DNA of 64,000 nt from Microbacterium proteolyticum (GCF_014192415.1 NZ_JACHXY010000001.1:1-64000); one strand, 5' to 3'. Counted from the stretch's first letter, positions 1-9,154 are shown. A program made the numbers and translations. Notes: generated by a model not told the origin, from the letters alone.

Positions 1-52
1 TAAAATTGGCATTTGACAAGTGCACGCTGTTGAGTTCTCAAGGAACGGACGC
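1..52 (-). promoter_or_regulatory. rRNA operon leader with boxA-like antitermination element
   Basis: Read on the minus strand, this stretch contains CCTTGAGAACTCAACAGCGTG (positions 26-46), followed by TTGTCAAATGCCAATTTTA. The TTGAGAACTCAA core matches the boxA-type element of actinobacterial 16S rRNA leaders. That implies an rrn operon starting here and leaving the window to the left; the 16S gene itself is not in view. The call rests on motif recognition only. Confidence 0.6.
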
Positions 53-136
53 ACCCACGAAAACAGTCTTCCGACCTACCCGTGAGGCAGTTCACGATCT
101 ATAAGACCACCCGGAACTGAATGCTCTCACTGTGGG

Positions 137-165
137 ATCTCTGAACAAGATCAACGTCGTGACAA
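137..165 (-). promoter_or_regulatory. Candidate promoter of the rRNA operon
   Basis: On the minus strand TTGTCA (plus 160-165) and AGAGAT (plus 137-142) are separated by 17 nt and lie upstream of the boxA-like leader. The -35 is near consensus and the -10 is weak. A second AT-rich stretch, TTATAGAT (plus 98-105), could be another start. rRNA operons often have several promoters. Positions 181-430 show nothing else I can assign. Confidence 0.4.
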
Positions 166-430
166 CGAACTGGACGGTCGAGCTGGAACCTCTCCGTGTG
201 GAGTGATTCTCAGCAGCTCACCACTTGAGGGGATGCCGGGCCTTTCGGCCGCTCCGCTCTCCCCTGTGGGGCGAACAAGTAATACTGTACGTCCGGTTCA
301 CCTGCTCGGCCAATCACGCCACATCCCGGGCGTGTCGGCACACGAAATGCACGGAAACACGCGGGAAACAACAGGGCCCGGCGCGACCGCGGAGGTCGGC
401 CGGGCCGACGCGTGGGAACGGGGAAACCTG

Positions 431-604
431 TCAGGCGACGAGTCCCCAGGCAAGGCCGGAGGCCATCGCATCCGTGTGCCCGCCGGTGAACTCGATCCCA
501 TCGAAGAACATCGCCCCCAGCACGAGGGCGAAAACGAACACGATCGACAAGAAGAGCACGGCCACGCCGGCGAGAGTGATCAGAAGCGGAAGTCGGTTTG
601 CCAT
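431..604 (-). CDS. Small single-pass membrane protein
   Basis: A 57-residue protein of unknown function. The start ATG (604-602) is preceded by AGGATCGATGT, giving an AGGA ribosome site about 9 nt upstream. Residues 5-34 form one strongly hydrophobic segment (LPLLITLAGVAVLFLSIVFV and on), so it should sit in the cytoplasmic membrane. The rest is a short tail with two glycines and a histidine. It lies between the rrn leader and the rpsA terminator, on the rpsA strand but 104 bp downstream of it, so it probably has its own promoter. I cannot name a family. Confidence 0.6.
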   Translation of the reverse strand: MANRLPLLITLAGVAVLFLSIVFVFALVLGAMFFDGIEFTGGHTDAMASGLAWGLVA

Positions 605-658
605 ACATCGATCCTGCCCCGGACTCCCCCGGGAACAACAGGGCTTGCGTCGAAACGA

Positions 659-696
659 CCGAAGGCCGGCACCTCTGAGGAGGTACCGGCCTTCGG
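659..696 (-). terminator. Rho-independent-type hairpin after rpsA
   Basis: A 17-bp stem (659-675 with 680-696, one mismatch) and a TGAG loop lie 12 bp past the rpsA stop codon. The U-tract after it is weak, as is usual in GC-rich actinobacteria. Confidence 0.75.
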
Positions 697-707
697 TGTG
701 AGACGGA

Positions 708-2162
708 TCAGCGTCCGGAGAGCTTCTCGCGAAGCGCCGCCAGCGACTCGTCGTCGGCGAGGGTGCCCTGGGCGGGCGACTCCGACGAGAACGATCCGCC
801 GAACGTACCGGCGTCCGTCGGGTTCGCCGCCTCGGCCTCGAGGGCCTTGGCAACGGCGGACTTGTGAGCTTCCCAGCGACCCTGGGCCGCAGCGTACTCC
901 TGCTCCCACTGCTCGCGCTGGGCATCGAAGCCCTCGAGCCACGCACCCGACTCGGGGTCGAAGCCCTCGGGGTACTTGTACTCGCCGCGCTCGTCGTACT
1001 CGGTGGCCATACCGTACAGCGCCGGGTCGAACTCGGTGCCGTTGGGGTCGACCGACTCGTTGGCCTGCTTGAGCGACAGCGAGATGCGACGACGCTCGAG
1101 GTCGATGTCGATGATCTTGACGAAGACCTCTTCGCCTACCGACACGACCTGCTCGGCGAGCTCGACGTGCTTGCCCGACAGCTCGGAGATGTGCACGAGG
1201 CCCTCGATACCGTCGGCCACGCGGACGAACGCACCGAAGGGGACGAGCTTGGTGACCTTGCCCGGCGCGATCTGACCGATCGCGTGGGTACGGGCGAACA
1301 CCTGCCACGGATCTTCCTGCGTCGCCTTGAGCGAGAGCGACACGCGCTCACGGTCGAGGTCGACCTCGAGGATCTCGACGGTGACCTCCTGGCCCACCTC
1401 GACGACCTCGGAGGCGTGCTCGATGTGCTTCCAGGAGAGCTCGGAGACGTGGACGAGACCGTCGACGCCGCCCAGGTCGACGAACGCACCGAAGTTGACG
1501 ATCGACGAGACCGTGCCCTTGCGGACCTGGCCCTTGTGGAGGTTGTTGAGGAACGTGGTGCGCGACTCGGACTGCGTCTGCTCGAGCAGAGCGCGGCGCG
1601 ACAGAACGACGTTGTTGCGGTTCTTGTCGAGCTCGAGGATCTTGGCCTCGATCTCCTGGCCGAGGTACGGCGTCAGGTCGCGGACGCGGCGCAGCTCGAT
1701 GAGCGAAGCCGGGAGGAAGCCGCGGAGGCCGATGTCGACGATGAGACCACCCTTGACGACCTCGATCACGGAGCCGGTGACGACACCGTCGTTCTCCTTG
1801 ATCTTCTCGACGTCGCCCCACGCACGCTCGTACTGAGCGCGCTTCTTGGACAGGATGAGGCGGCCTTCCTTGTCCTCCTTCTGGAGAACGAGGGCCTCGA
1901 CGTGATCGCCGACGTTGACGACCTCATTGGGGTCGACGTCGTGCTTGATCGAGAGCTCGCGGGAGGGGATGACACCCTCGGTCTTGTAACCGACGTCGAG
2001 GAGGACCTCGTCGCGGTCGATCTTGACCACGGTGCCTTCGATGAGGTCGCCGTCGTTGAAGAACTTGAGCGTCTTCTCGACCGCGGCCAGGAAGTCTTCG
2101 GCCGAGCCGATGTCGTTGATCGCGACCTGCTTGATAGCCGGGGCGGTCGTTGCGGTAGTCAT
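708..2162 (-). CDS. rpsA: 30S ribosomal protein S1
   Basis: A 484-residue S1 protein, which helps bind mRNA to the 30S subunit. Four S1 (OB-fold) repeats are visible at about residues 36-105, 120-190, 207-280 and 290-365, with signatures such as GTVSSIVNFGAFVDLGGVDG and GLVHISELSGKHVE. Actinobacterial S1 commonly has four repeats rather than six. The C-terminal tail is Glu/Ala-rich and acidic. Start ATG at 2162 gives MTTATTAPAIKQVAINDIG, with AGGA about 11 nt upstream; a longer in-frame extension lacks S1 homology and looks non-coding. TAGACT on the minus strand near 2355 could be its -10. Codon use is extremely biased, as expected for high expression. Confidence 0.97.
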   Translation of the reverse strand: MTTATTAPAIKQVAINDIGSAEDFLAAVEKTLKFFNDGDLIEGTVVKIDRDEVLLDVGYKTEGVIPSRELSIKHDVDPNEVVNVGDHVEALVLQKEDKEGRLILSKKRAQYERAWGDVEKIKENDGVVTGSVIEVVKGGLIVDIGLRGFLPASLIELRRVRDLTPYLGQEIEAKILELDKNRNNVVLSRRALLEQTQSESRTTFLNNLHKGQVRKGTVSSIVNFGAFVDLGGVDGLVHVSELSWKHIEHASEVVEVGQEVTVEILEVDLDRERVSLSLKATQEDPWQVFARTHAIGQIAPGKVTKLVPFGAFVRVADGIEGLVHISELSGKHVELAEQVVSVGEEVFVKIIDIDLERRRISLSLKQANESVDPNGTEFDPALYGMATEYDERGEYKYPEGFDPESGAWLEGFDAQREQWEQEYAAAQGRWEAHKSAVAKALEAEAANPTDAGTFGGSFSSESPAQGTLADDESLAALREKLSGR

Positions 2163-2586
2163 GTAGTGGGTTGTCCTAGTTGGGTGTGGTGTCGGGCTGC
2201 GACTTCTGCGCCCGTCGGTCGGTGGACCGGAGGCATCGGGCACCCGCCCACCCGAGGGCGAGCACGTGCCACGCGTCGAAGCGAAGCGGATTGATTCGTG
2301 CGATGTCACGGGCCGCCCGGAGAACGAGCAGAGCCCACGTGTGACATCTCAGTCTAACTCACCGACCCCTCTTCGCGGATCCTGCGGTGACAGGGGCGTC
2401 ATACGACGTCGAAGAAGCGGCGACGCAGGCACCGATTCGCCCCGGATCGGCCCTTTTGCCGCGCCGGTCTCCGCACGCGTGCCCAGGTGGCGTCCAGAAT
2501 GCCGTGCCAGGCTCCCCGTCTTGTGCCCGTCATCGCGGGCCCGACGGCGAAACCCGCGTCGTCCCCCCTCACGTGAAACCGGTTCT
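2163..2586. other. Intergenic region between divergent rpsA and a secreted protein gene
   Basis: This 424-bp stretch must hold the rpsA promoter and the promoter of the gene at 2587. I see no convincing conserved RNA fold. The GC-rich 5' part (about 2400-2586) could be a structured leader. I looked for a c-di-AMP (ydaO) riboswitch, known upstream of actinobacterial wall hydrolases, and did not find its core motifs. Confidence 0.4.
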
Positions 2587-3588
2587 ATGCGCTCTTCTTC
2601 GACGCCCACGTCCAACCGTCGTGATCGCCGCCTCGCCGCCCGTCGCACCCGCCGTCGCCCGGTGACCACCGTCGGCGTGCTCGTGGTCGGCGCGGTCGCG
2701 GCCGCAGCCCTCACCGGCACCGTGCCGGCGGCGACCGCCTCGCCGGCCGACCTCACGACCGCGACGTTCTCGCTCGCCTCCGCGACCACACCGACGGTTC
2801 TCGAACCTGCCCGTGGCCCCGAGGTCGCGCAGGCTCGATCCGCTCAGACCACCGCCGCCGGCTCCCTGAAGGCCGCCTCGAGCGTGCAGGCCGACATCGC
2901 GGCATCCGGGCTCGACATCGGCCAGCCCGCGACCGTCGACACCGGTGCGCTCGTGTACGCCGCAGAGCGCCTGCAGTCGGCCTCTGTGCTGCCGGCGACG
3001 TTCCTGCCCGACTTCGCCGACGACGTCGAAACCGCGACCGCGGCCGTCGACCAACGCGTTGCCGAACTGCGCGGCAGCCTCGACGCCGCCGTGGCGAAGA
3101 AGGCCGAAGAGGAAGCAGCCGAGAAGGCACGCCAGGAAGCGGAGGCCGCAGCCGCCGCAGCCGCCGCAGCGGAGGCCGCCGAGCAGGCCGCCGCTGAGCA
3201 GAGCACCTCGTCGTCTTCGTCGTCGTCGAGCGGCTCAGGATCGTCGGCGCCGTTCGCCACGGGCGGCGGCTCGGGCGACAACAGCCCCGCCGGCGCTCAG
3301 GCGACCGCGCGAGGCATGCTGGCCAGCCGCGGCTGGGGAGACGACCAGTTCAGCTGCCTCGTCTCGCTGTGGAACAAGGAATCGGGCTGGAACTACCAGG
3401 CATACAACGCCAGCAGCGGTGCCTTCGGGATCCCGCAGGCGCTCCCGGGCAGCAAGATGTCATCGGCCGGCGCCGACTGGCAGAGCAACGCGACCACCCA
3501 GATCTCGTGGGGCCTCGGTTACATCTCCGGCCGCTACGGCGACCCGTGCGGCGCGTGGAGCCACTCGCAGTCCACCGGCTGGTACTGA
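2587..3588 (+). CDS. Secreted lysozyme-fold protein, probable peptidoglycan hydrolase
   Basis: A 333-residue exported protein. Residues 1-25 are Arg-rich, followed by a hydrophobic stretch (VGVLVVGAVAAAALTGTVPA) ending in ATAS, a Sec-type signal or N-terminal anchor. A helical Ala/Glu-rich region (about 165-205) and a Ser-rich linker follow. The C-terminal 95 residues form a lysozyme-like domain with FSCLVSLWNKESGWNYQAYN, where the Glu of KESGW is the expected catalytic acid, then GIPQALPGSKM and a final SQSTGWY. This type is often annotated as lytic transglycosylase-like or APF C-terminal-like. The start ATG lacks a clear Shine-Dalgarno. A paralogue lies at 6185-7078. Exact substrate is inferred. 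Confidence 0.85.
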   Translation: MRSSSTPTSNRRDRRLAARRTRRRPVTTVGVLVVGAVAAAALTGTVPAATASPADLTTATFSLASATTPTVLEPARGPEVAQARSAQTTAAGSLKAASSVQADIAASGLDIGQPATVDTGALVYAAERLQSASVLPATFLPDFADDVETATAAVDQRVAELRGSLDAAVAKKAEEEAAEKARQEAEAAAAAAAAAEAAEQAAAEQSTSSSSSSSSGSGSSAPFATGGGSGDNSPAGAQATARGMLASRGWGDDQFSCLVSLWNKESGWNYQAYNASSGAFGIPQALPGSKMSSAGADWQSNATTQISWGLGYISGRYGDPCGAWSHSQSTGWY

Positions 3589-3625
3589 CCCGCCGATCGG
3601 GGCCTCGACCCCCGGTCGACGCTGA

Positions 3626-3674
3626 ACGACGAGGGCGCCGCCCCGGAAACGATCCGGGGCGGCGCCCTCGTCGT
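3626..3674. terminator. Bidirectional hairpin terminator
   Basis: A perfect 21-bp inverted repeat (3626-3646 with 3654-3674, loop AAACGAT) sits between the convergent genes ending at 3588 and 3766. Confidence 0.85.
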
Positions 3675-3765
3675 CATCGGCAGGATTCGCGGGGATCGGC
3701 GTGGGTGCGGATCCTCCTCTCGGAGGTCCGCATCGTGGATCACCGGTGAGGGCGCATCCGATCGG

Positions 3766-5463
3766 TCACGCGCCGTTGCGACGGGCGATGACGCCGGCGA
3801 GCAGGGCGTGGGAGAGGGGCGCGAACGACACCACCATGAGGATCGTGCCGATCACCGCCTGCTCGGCCTGCAGCAGCACTCCCCCGATGAGCAGTCCCGT
3901 GAACAGCACCGACGACACGACCCGACGGACCATCCGTTCGAGATCGCGCATGCGGCGTTCGATGCGGGGCGTCTCGACGGCAAGGGACCCCTCCTCGAGC
4001 CGGGAGATGAGATTGTCGGCGCGGCGCGGCAAGCGCGCGGTCACGGCCGCGACGGCGCCGACCTCCCGCACGAGAGCCTGGGCGGTGTTGCCGCTCTCTT
4101 CGCGGATCAGGCGCTGAGCGTAAGGCTCGACGGCATCCCAGATATTGAAGGCGGGGTCGAGCGAACTGCACATACCGCTCGTCAACGACATGGCACGGAC
4201 GATCAGCAGGAAGTTCTCGGGCAACTGGAACGGCAGCGCGCGAACGACGTCGCCGAACTCGATCGCGAAGGCACGGAACTCCCGCGGGTCCACTTCTTGC
4301 AGTTCGGCGAACCCCATGCCGCCGAAACGCGAGAAGAGCTGCGTCATCGCCCGTTCGAGCTGGATCGTGTCGGCCGACGGAAGCAACACACCCACGTCGC
4401 GGATTCCGTCGACCAGACCCTTCCCATCGCGCGACGCCGCGGCGATGAGAACGCGGCGCAGGCCCCGTCGAAGGCCCGGTGGAACGTCGCCCATCATGCC
4501 GAAGTCGATGAACGTGAAACGCCAGGCCGGAGGGCCGGCATCCGTCGACGAGGACAGCGGGGTGACGAAGACGTTGCCGGGGTGGGGGTCGGCGTGGAAG
4601 AAGCCGTCGTCGAACAGCTGATCGAACATCACCGCGGCGAAACGCGCGGCGACCTCGGACGGGTCGATGCCGGCGGCGCGAAGCGCGTCGACATCGTTGA
4701 TCTTGATCGCGCTGACGTCTTCGAGGGTCAGCACGCGGCGAGTCGTGCGCTCCCACACGACATCGGGGACGGCGACCCCGTCCTCTCCCCCGAAATCCGC
4801 GGCGAAACGCTCGGAGTTGGCGGCTTCGTGCAGATAGTCGATCTCTTCGAGGCTGGTCACGGCGAATTCCTCCACGAGGGAGGGCATGTCGACGCGGTCG
4901 CGGACGAGGGCGACCTTGCTCAGCCAGACACCCACCTTCCGGAGGGCGCGCAGATCCACGTCGACGATGCGATCGATGTCGGGGCGCTGGATCTTCAGTA
5001 CGACCGCGCGCAGACCCGTCTCCTCGGCCAGCGCGTCGGTGAGCACGGCGCGATGCGCCTGTCCGAGCGAGGCAGCGGCGAGCGGCCGCTCATCGACACT
5101 GGCGAACGCCCGCTCCAGCGGCATCCCCAGTTCGTGCTCGGCGCGGGCGCGCATCTGGGCGAACGGGACCGCGGGTACCTCGTCCTGCAGGCCTTCGAGC
5201 TGTTTCGTGATCGAGGGCGGCAACACGTCGAGGCGCGACGACATGAACTGCCCGACCTTGATCATCAGGCCGCCGAGGTCGACCGCCAGGACGTGGAAGC
5301 GCTGCGCGATGCGCTCGAGACGACGGGTTCGACCCCGGGCGGAGATCCACCCGAGGCCGAACCGCGGCAGGAAGAGCTCGTACCACCACGCCTGCACGAG
5401 GTAGCGCGCGGCGAAGCGCGTGATGCGCCGGTAGCGGGCCTTCATCAGGGCGTCGTCGGTCAT
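3766..5463 (-). CDS. ABC1/UbiB (AarF) family atypical protein kinase
   Basis: A 565-residue member of the ABC1/ADCK/UbiB family of atypical kinase-like ATPases, usually tied to quinone or lipid metabolism. Visible motifs: the family KxGQ motif in MIKVGQFMSSRLDVLP (about residue 67), the lysine-containing VVLKIQRPDID, the catalytic-loop equivalent FHADPHPGNVF and the metal-binding DFG in FIDFGMMGD. Two or three hydrophobic segments near the C-terminus (SSVLFTGLLIGGVLL, IGTILMVVSFAPL) suggest membrane attachment. The start ATG at 5463 follows AGGAGAACCG. It lies 52 bp downstream of the padR gene and probably shares its transcript, so the PadR operator may control it. A link to menaquinone is plausible but not shown here. 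Confidence 0.9.
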   Translation of the reverse strand: MTDDALMKARYRRITRFAARYLVQAWWYELFLPRFGLGWISARGRTRRLERIAQRFHVLAVDLGGLMIKVGQFMSSRLDVLPPSITKQLEGLQDEVPAVPFAQMRARAEHELGMPLERAFASVDERPLAAASLGQAHRAVLTDALAEETGLRAVVLKIQRPDIDRIVDVDLRALRKVGVWLSKVALVRDRVDMPSLVEEFAVTSLEEIDYLHEAANSERFAADFGGEDGVAVPDVVWERTTRRVLTLEDVSAIKINDVDALRAAGIDPSEVAARFAAVMFDQLFDDGFFHADPHPGNVFVTPLSSSTDAGPPAWRFTFIDFGMMGDVPPGLRRGLRRVLIAAASRDGKGLVDGIRDVGVLLPSADTIQLERAMTQLFSRFGGMGFAELQEVDPREFRAFAIEFGDVVRALPFQLPENFLLIVRAMSLTSGMCSSLDPAFNIWDAVEPYAQRLIREESGNTAQALVREVGAVAAVTARLPRRADNLISRLEEGSLAVETPRIERRMRDLERMVRRVVSSVLFTGLLIGGVLLQAEQAVIGTILMVVSFAPLSHALLAGVIARRNGA

Positions 5464-5515
5464 CGGTTCTCCTGGATGCCGACGGGTGCCGAGCCCCCGT
5501 CGCTCTGGGGCGGCC

Positions 5516-6094
5516 TCACCCCTGAGCGAGGATGGAGTAGAGCTTGCGGCGAGCCTCGTCGAGGATCTCGACCGCCTGCTGGACCTGCTCCTTGTCGCCC
5601 GTTCGCGCGACCTGGGCGGCGGCCTGCGCGAGTTCGACCCCGGCCTTGGGAAGCGCCGTCATGCGGCCACTGTCGCGCGAGCCCGCGGACTCCCAGGGTG
5701 CGGTGCGCTCGGTGGTCTCGTCGCCGGCCGCAGCCCGGCCCTCGGCGGTGAGCGAGTAGGTCTTGCGACCGTTGGACTCCTCCGACTGCACGAGACCCTC
5801 GTCGGTGAGGAGCTGGAGCGTGGGGTAGACCGAGCCGGGGCTTGGCTTCCACGATCCGCCGCTGCGCTCTTCGATCTCGCGGATGATCTGGTAGCCGTGC
5901 ATGGGCTGCTCGAGAAGCAGCGAGAGCACTGCGGACCGCACGTCGCCCTTGTTCATGCGGGGCATCGCGCTGGTCTTCTGCTCGAACTGCGAGCGCAGCT
6001 GCTCGAGACCCTCGAGGATGTTGGACATCGGCCAGCCGGGGGTGTTGTTGCCGCCGCGTCCGCCGAACGCGTCTCCTAGGAATGAACCACTCAT
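5516..6094 (-). CDS. PadR family transcriptional regulator
   Basis: A 192-residue PadR-type repressor. A winged helix-turn-helix occupies about residues 47-120 (VRSAVLSLLLEQPMHGYQII, then GSVYPTLQLLTDEGLV and the wing NGRKTYSLTAEG). The C-terminal part is helical and probably mediates dimerisation. Residues 1-45 are a Gly/Asn-containing extension. The start ATG at 6094 is preceded by an excellent AAGGAGG. A near-perfect palindrome lies 32 bp upstream (see 6126-6153), so autorepression is likely. The next gene on the strand is the ABC1-type kinase. Inducing ligand unknown. Confidence 0.93.
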   Translation of the reverse strand: MSGSFLGDAFGGRGGNNTPGWPMSNILEGLEQLRSQFEQKTSAMPRMNKGDVRSAVLSLLLEQPMHGYQIIREIEERSGGSWKPSPGSVYPTLQLLTDEGLVQSEESNGRKTYSLTAEGRAAAGDETTERTAPWESAGSRDSGRMTALPKAGVELAQAAAQVARTGDKEQVQQAVEILDEARRKLYSILAQG

Positions 6095-6125
6095 GACGAC
6101 CTCCTTCGCGCGAACCCGATTTGAG

Positions 6126-6153
6126 TCAGCGATACATAACGATATATCGCTGA
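6126..6153 (-). promoter_or_regulatory. Probable PadR operator overlapping the padR promoter
   Basis: A 28-bp inverted repeat with 12-nt arms (TCAGCGATACAT and its near-complement ATATATCGCTGA, one mismatch, 4-nt centre). It is AT-rich in a GC-rich background and contains candidate -10 sequences (TATATC, TATGTAT). It starts 32 bp upstream of the PadR start codon. Confidence 0.65.
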
Positions 6154-6184
6154 CGGGGTCGCGGGACGGTCGCTGGGCGGATTC

Positions 6185-7078
6185 TCAGTACCAGTTGACG
6201 GACTGCGAGTGGCCCCACGCGCTGCACGGCGTGCCGTATCCGCGGTTGATGTAGTCCAGCCCCCACGCGATCTGCGTCGCGGCATTGGTCTGCCAATCCG
6301 CGCCGAAGGTCGCCATCTTGCTGCCGGGGAGGGCCTGCGGGATGCCGGTGGCGCCGCCGTCGTCGTTGTAGGCCTGGTAGTTCCAGCCCGACTCCTTGCT
6401 CCAGAGCGAGGACAGGCAGGAGAACTGATCGCTCCCCCACCCGTACTTCTCGGAGGCCAGCTGCGCGGCGTAGGCGCGCGCACCATCAGGGGTGTTCACA
6501 CGCGCGAGCGCCGCGGCGGCCTCGGCCTGACGCTGCGCCTCAGCGGCGGCGGCAGCCTCGGCTTGACGCTGCGCCTCGGCGGCGGCGTCCGCCGCGGCCT
6601 TCTCGGCCTTGGCCTGCGCGAGGCTGGCCTCGACCTCCGACGAACGGGCGACGACCTGGGCGACCTCGGTCTGCGCGTTCTGGCTGAGCGCGGGCACGAG
6701 CAGCACGGGGAGCAGGTCGGTCGAGTCGAGGCGATCCACGGCGTCTTCGAGAGCCGCCGTGTCGATGGTGGCGTCGCCGATCGACAATGCGAGGCCGGTC
6801 GCCGCGACGTCGGCGCGCACGGACTCGGCGCGCGCGAGGGCGGAAACCGCGTCGGCGCGCGCGTCGGTCGCGCCGATGGTCACGGCATCCAGCGTCGGAG
6901 CGGTCGAGACGGGCACCGAAGAGGCCGGGGACGAGAACGAGGATGCCGAGGCATCCGGGACCGACAGCGGGGCGGCGACGGCGAGACCGGTGGTGGCGAC
7001 GAGGCCGAGCGCGAGTCCGGCGCAGGTCGCGGCCGTGACGAGGGTGCGACGGGCGCGGTGGACGTGCAGAAGTTTCAC
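6185..7078 (-). CDS. Secreted lysozyme-fold protein, paralogue of the one at 2587-3588
   Basis: About 297 residues if the GTG at 7078 is used (start VKLLHVHRARRTLVTAATCA), which gives a compact signal sequence. A longer reading to 7162 is possible, and neither start has a clear ribosome site. The hydrophobic export segment (CAGLALGLVATTGLAVAAP) is followed by a helical region, Ala/Glu/Gln-rich repeats of AEAQRQAEAAAA near residues 170-195, and a C-terminal lysozyme-like domain with FSCLSSLWSKESGWNYQAYN and GIPQALPGSKM, ending SQSVNWY. The Glu in KESGW is the presumed catalytic acid. An MtrA-like direct repeat lies upstream (7191-7207), which would fit a cell-wall hydrolase. Confidence 0.85.
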   Translation of the reverse strand: MKLLHVHRARRTLVTAATCAGLALGLVATTGLAVAAPLSVPDASASSFSSPASSVPVSTAPTLDAVTIGATDARADAVSALARAESVRADVAATGLALSIGDATIDTAALEDAVDRLDSTDLLPVLLVPALSQNAQTEVAQVVARSSEVEASLAQAKAEKAAADAAAEAQRQAEAAAAAEAQRQAEAAAALARVNTPDGARAYAAQLASEKYGWGSDQFSCLSSLWSKESGWNYQAYNDDGGATGIPQALPGSKMATFGADWQTNAATQIAWGLDYINRGYGTPCSAWGHSQSVNWY

Positions 7079-7190
7079 ATCAGAACGGAGCAAGGAGCAA
7101 TCTTTCGTCGGGGCGCGCTCGTCGGGATCGAGCGCGGTGATGTGTCGTTCGGGTCGACACAAGTCCCCGAGTGTGCGGGCCGCTTCTGAG

Positions 7191-7207
7191 CGTTATCTCT
7201 TCGTTAC
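7191..7207 (-). promoter_or_regulatory. MtrA-box-like direct repeat
   Basis: On the minus strand this reads GTAACG-AAGAG-ATAACG, two hexamers spaced 11 bp apart. It resembles the direct-repeat site of the response regulator MtrA, which controls wall hydrolase genes in several actinobacteria. It lies upstream of the secreted lysozyme-like gene. The other 380 bases of the 7079-7467 gap show no further feature I can support. Confidence 0.4.
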
Positions 7208-7467
7208 CTGGGCGACGCGTGTGAGCCGCGCATCGCCCACCCCTCGACCGAGGGCGTCGGCGACGGCGGATCCGCTCCGTGCGCGCCCGACCGTGCGCTT
7301 GCTCGGAATAATCATCTGATCTGGTCTTTTTCTCACTGACCGAGCTGCCGAGGCGCGGGACGGCTCGAGTCGTCATCCCCGCGCCCGCGATGTGCGACGG
7401 GCCCACCCGAGAAGAGTGGAGAATCCTCGGATCGGCCCGCCGTCACGGCCTCAGCCGCGTACCAGTG

Positions 7468-9147
7468 TCAGGAGCGGTGTGCGCGGTAGTACTCGAGCAG
7501 CGCCCGCGTCGACGCGTCTTGTGCGTCGAGCGCGCTCTCGTCACCCTCGATGGCCGGCGCGATCTGCAGGGCCAACTGCTTTCCGAGCTCGACCCCCCAC
7601 TGGTCGAACGAGTTGATGCCCCAGATGGTGCCCTGCGTGAACGTGATGTGCTCGTAGAGCGCGATGAGCTGACCGAGCACCGACGGGGTGAGCGAGGGCG
7701 CGAAGATCGACGTCGTCGGACGGTTGCCCGGGAACGTGCGCGCGGCCACGAGGGTGCCGGTGGTGCCCTCGGCCTCGACCTCTTCGGCGGTCTTGCCGAA
7801 CGCCAAGGCCTTGGTCTGAGCGAGGAAGTTCGCCAGGAACAGCCCGTGAACGTCGCGTCCATCGTCGGCGAGCGGGTAGGCCGGGTTCACGAAGGCGATG
7901 AAATCGGCCGGGATCAGCCGCGTGCCCTGGTGGATGAGCTGATAAAAGGCGTGCTGACCATTGGTCCCCGGCTCGCCCCAGAACACCTCGCCCGTGTCGG
8001 TGGTGACGGGAGTGCCGTCCCAGCGCACGGATTTGCCGTTGGATTCCATCGTCAGCTGCTGGAGGTACGCCGCGAAGCGGTGCAGCTGCTGCGCGTACGG
8101 CAGGACCGCGTGCGACTGCGCACCGAGGAAGTTGGTGTACCAGACGTTGAGGAGCCCCATCAGGACAGGCACGTTCTCAGCGATCGGGGTGGATGCCACG
8201 TGCTCGTCGACCGCGTGGAAGCCGGAGAGAAGTCCGCGGAACGCGTCCGGGCCGAGCGTGATCGCCAGCGACAGCCCGATAGCGGAGTCGACGGAGTAGC
8301 GCCCGCCCACCCAGTCCCAGAACCCGAAGGCGTTGGCGGGGTCGATACCGAAGGCCGCGACCTTGTCGAGAGCCGTCGAGACCGCGACGAAGTGATGGGC
8401 GACGGCGTCGGTGCGGGCGGCATCCGAGTCGTCCATGACGCCGGCGGTCGCGAGCTTCTTCCACAGCCAGTCGCGCGCGAGACGGGCATTGGTGAGGGTC
8501 TCGAGGGTGGTGAACGTCTTCGAGGCGACGATGAAGAGCGTGGTCTCGGGGTCGAGATCGGCGGTCTTCTGCGCGATGTCGGCCGGATCGATGTTGGAGA
8601 CGAACCGCGCGTGGATGCCGGCGTCGGCGTACGGGAGGAGGGCCTCGTAGACCATCACCGGGCCGAGGTCGCTGCCGCCGATGCCGATGTTGACGACCGT
8701 GGTGACCTTCTTGCCGGTGACGCCGCGCCACTCGCCCGATCGCACGCGCTCGGCGAACGCACTGAGGCGGTCGAGCACCTCGTGCACGTCGTGATCGACC
8801 TGCTGACCGTCGACGACGAGCGCGGGCTCGGCGCCGGCCGGGCGGCGAAGGGCGGTGTGCAGAACGGCGCGGTCTTCGCTGGTGTTGAGGTGCACGCCCC
8901 GCCGCATGTCGGCATAACGCTCGGCGACGCCGGTCTCTTCGGCGAGCGCGACGAGGGCGTCGAGCACATCGGCGGTGACGAGGTTCTTCGACAGGTCGAC
9001 GTGGAGGTCGCCGACGGTGCGCGTGAGATCGCGCGTGCGGTCGGTGTCGGCGGCGAACCAGCCGCGCAGGTCGGGCTCGAACGCGCCCTGGAGCGCGGTG
9101 AGGCGGGACCAGGCGGCGGTGGTGGTGGGATCGATAGGCGCAGTCAC
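7468..9147 (-). CDS. pgi: Glucose-6-phosphate isomerase
   Basis: A 559-residue phosphoglucose isomerase interconverting glucose-6-phosphate and fructose-6-phosphate. Diagnostic motifs are [20 protein letters not shown], the family signature [16 protein letters not shown], the substrate-loop [12 protein letters not shown] and the catalytic region [18 protein letters not shown]. Length and motifs fit the long bacterial/eukaryotic-type PGI. The start is taken as GTG at 9147 ([10 protein letters not shown]); a -10 box TAGCGT lies 7 nt upstream and there is no Shine-Dalgarno, which suggests a leaderless mRNA. Another GTG at 9156 is in frame. It is monocistronic as far as can be seen. Confidence 0.97.
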   Translation of the reverse strand: MTAPIDPTTTAAWSRLTALQGAFEPDLRGWFAADTDRTRDLTRTVGDLHVDLSKNLVTADVLDALVALAEETGVAERYADMRRGVHLNTSEDRAVLHTALRRPAGAEPALVVDGQQVDHDVHEVLDRLSAFAERVRSGEWRGVTGKKVTTVVNIGIGGSDLGPVMVYEALLPYADAGIHARFVSNIDPADIAQKTADLDPETTLFIVASKTFTTLETLTNARLARDWLWKKLATAGVMDDSDAARTDAVAHHFVAVSTALDKVAAFGIDPANAFGFWDWVGGRYSVDSAIGLSLAITLGPDAFRGLLSGFHAVDEHVASTPIAENVPVLMGLLNVWYTNFLGAQSHAVLPYAQQLHRFAAYLQQLTMESNGKSVRWDGTPVTTDTGEVFWGEPGTNGQHAFYQLIHQGTRLIPADFIAFVNPAYPLADDGRDVHGLFLANFLAQTKALAFGKTAEEVEAEGTTGTLVAARTFPGNRPTTSIFAPSLTPSVLGQLIALYEHITFTQGTIWGINSFDQWGVELGKQLALQIAPAIEGDESALDAQDASTRALLEYYRAHRS

Positions 9148-9154
9148 GCAACAC

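Noticed and set aside
2440..2586. Possible ydaO-type c-di-AMP riboswitch ahead of the secreted lysozyme-like gene
   Set aside because: The conserved core segments of that riboswitch are not visible; only general GC-rich structure is present.
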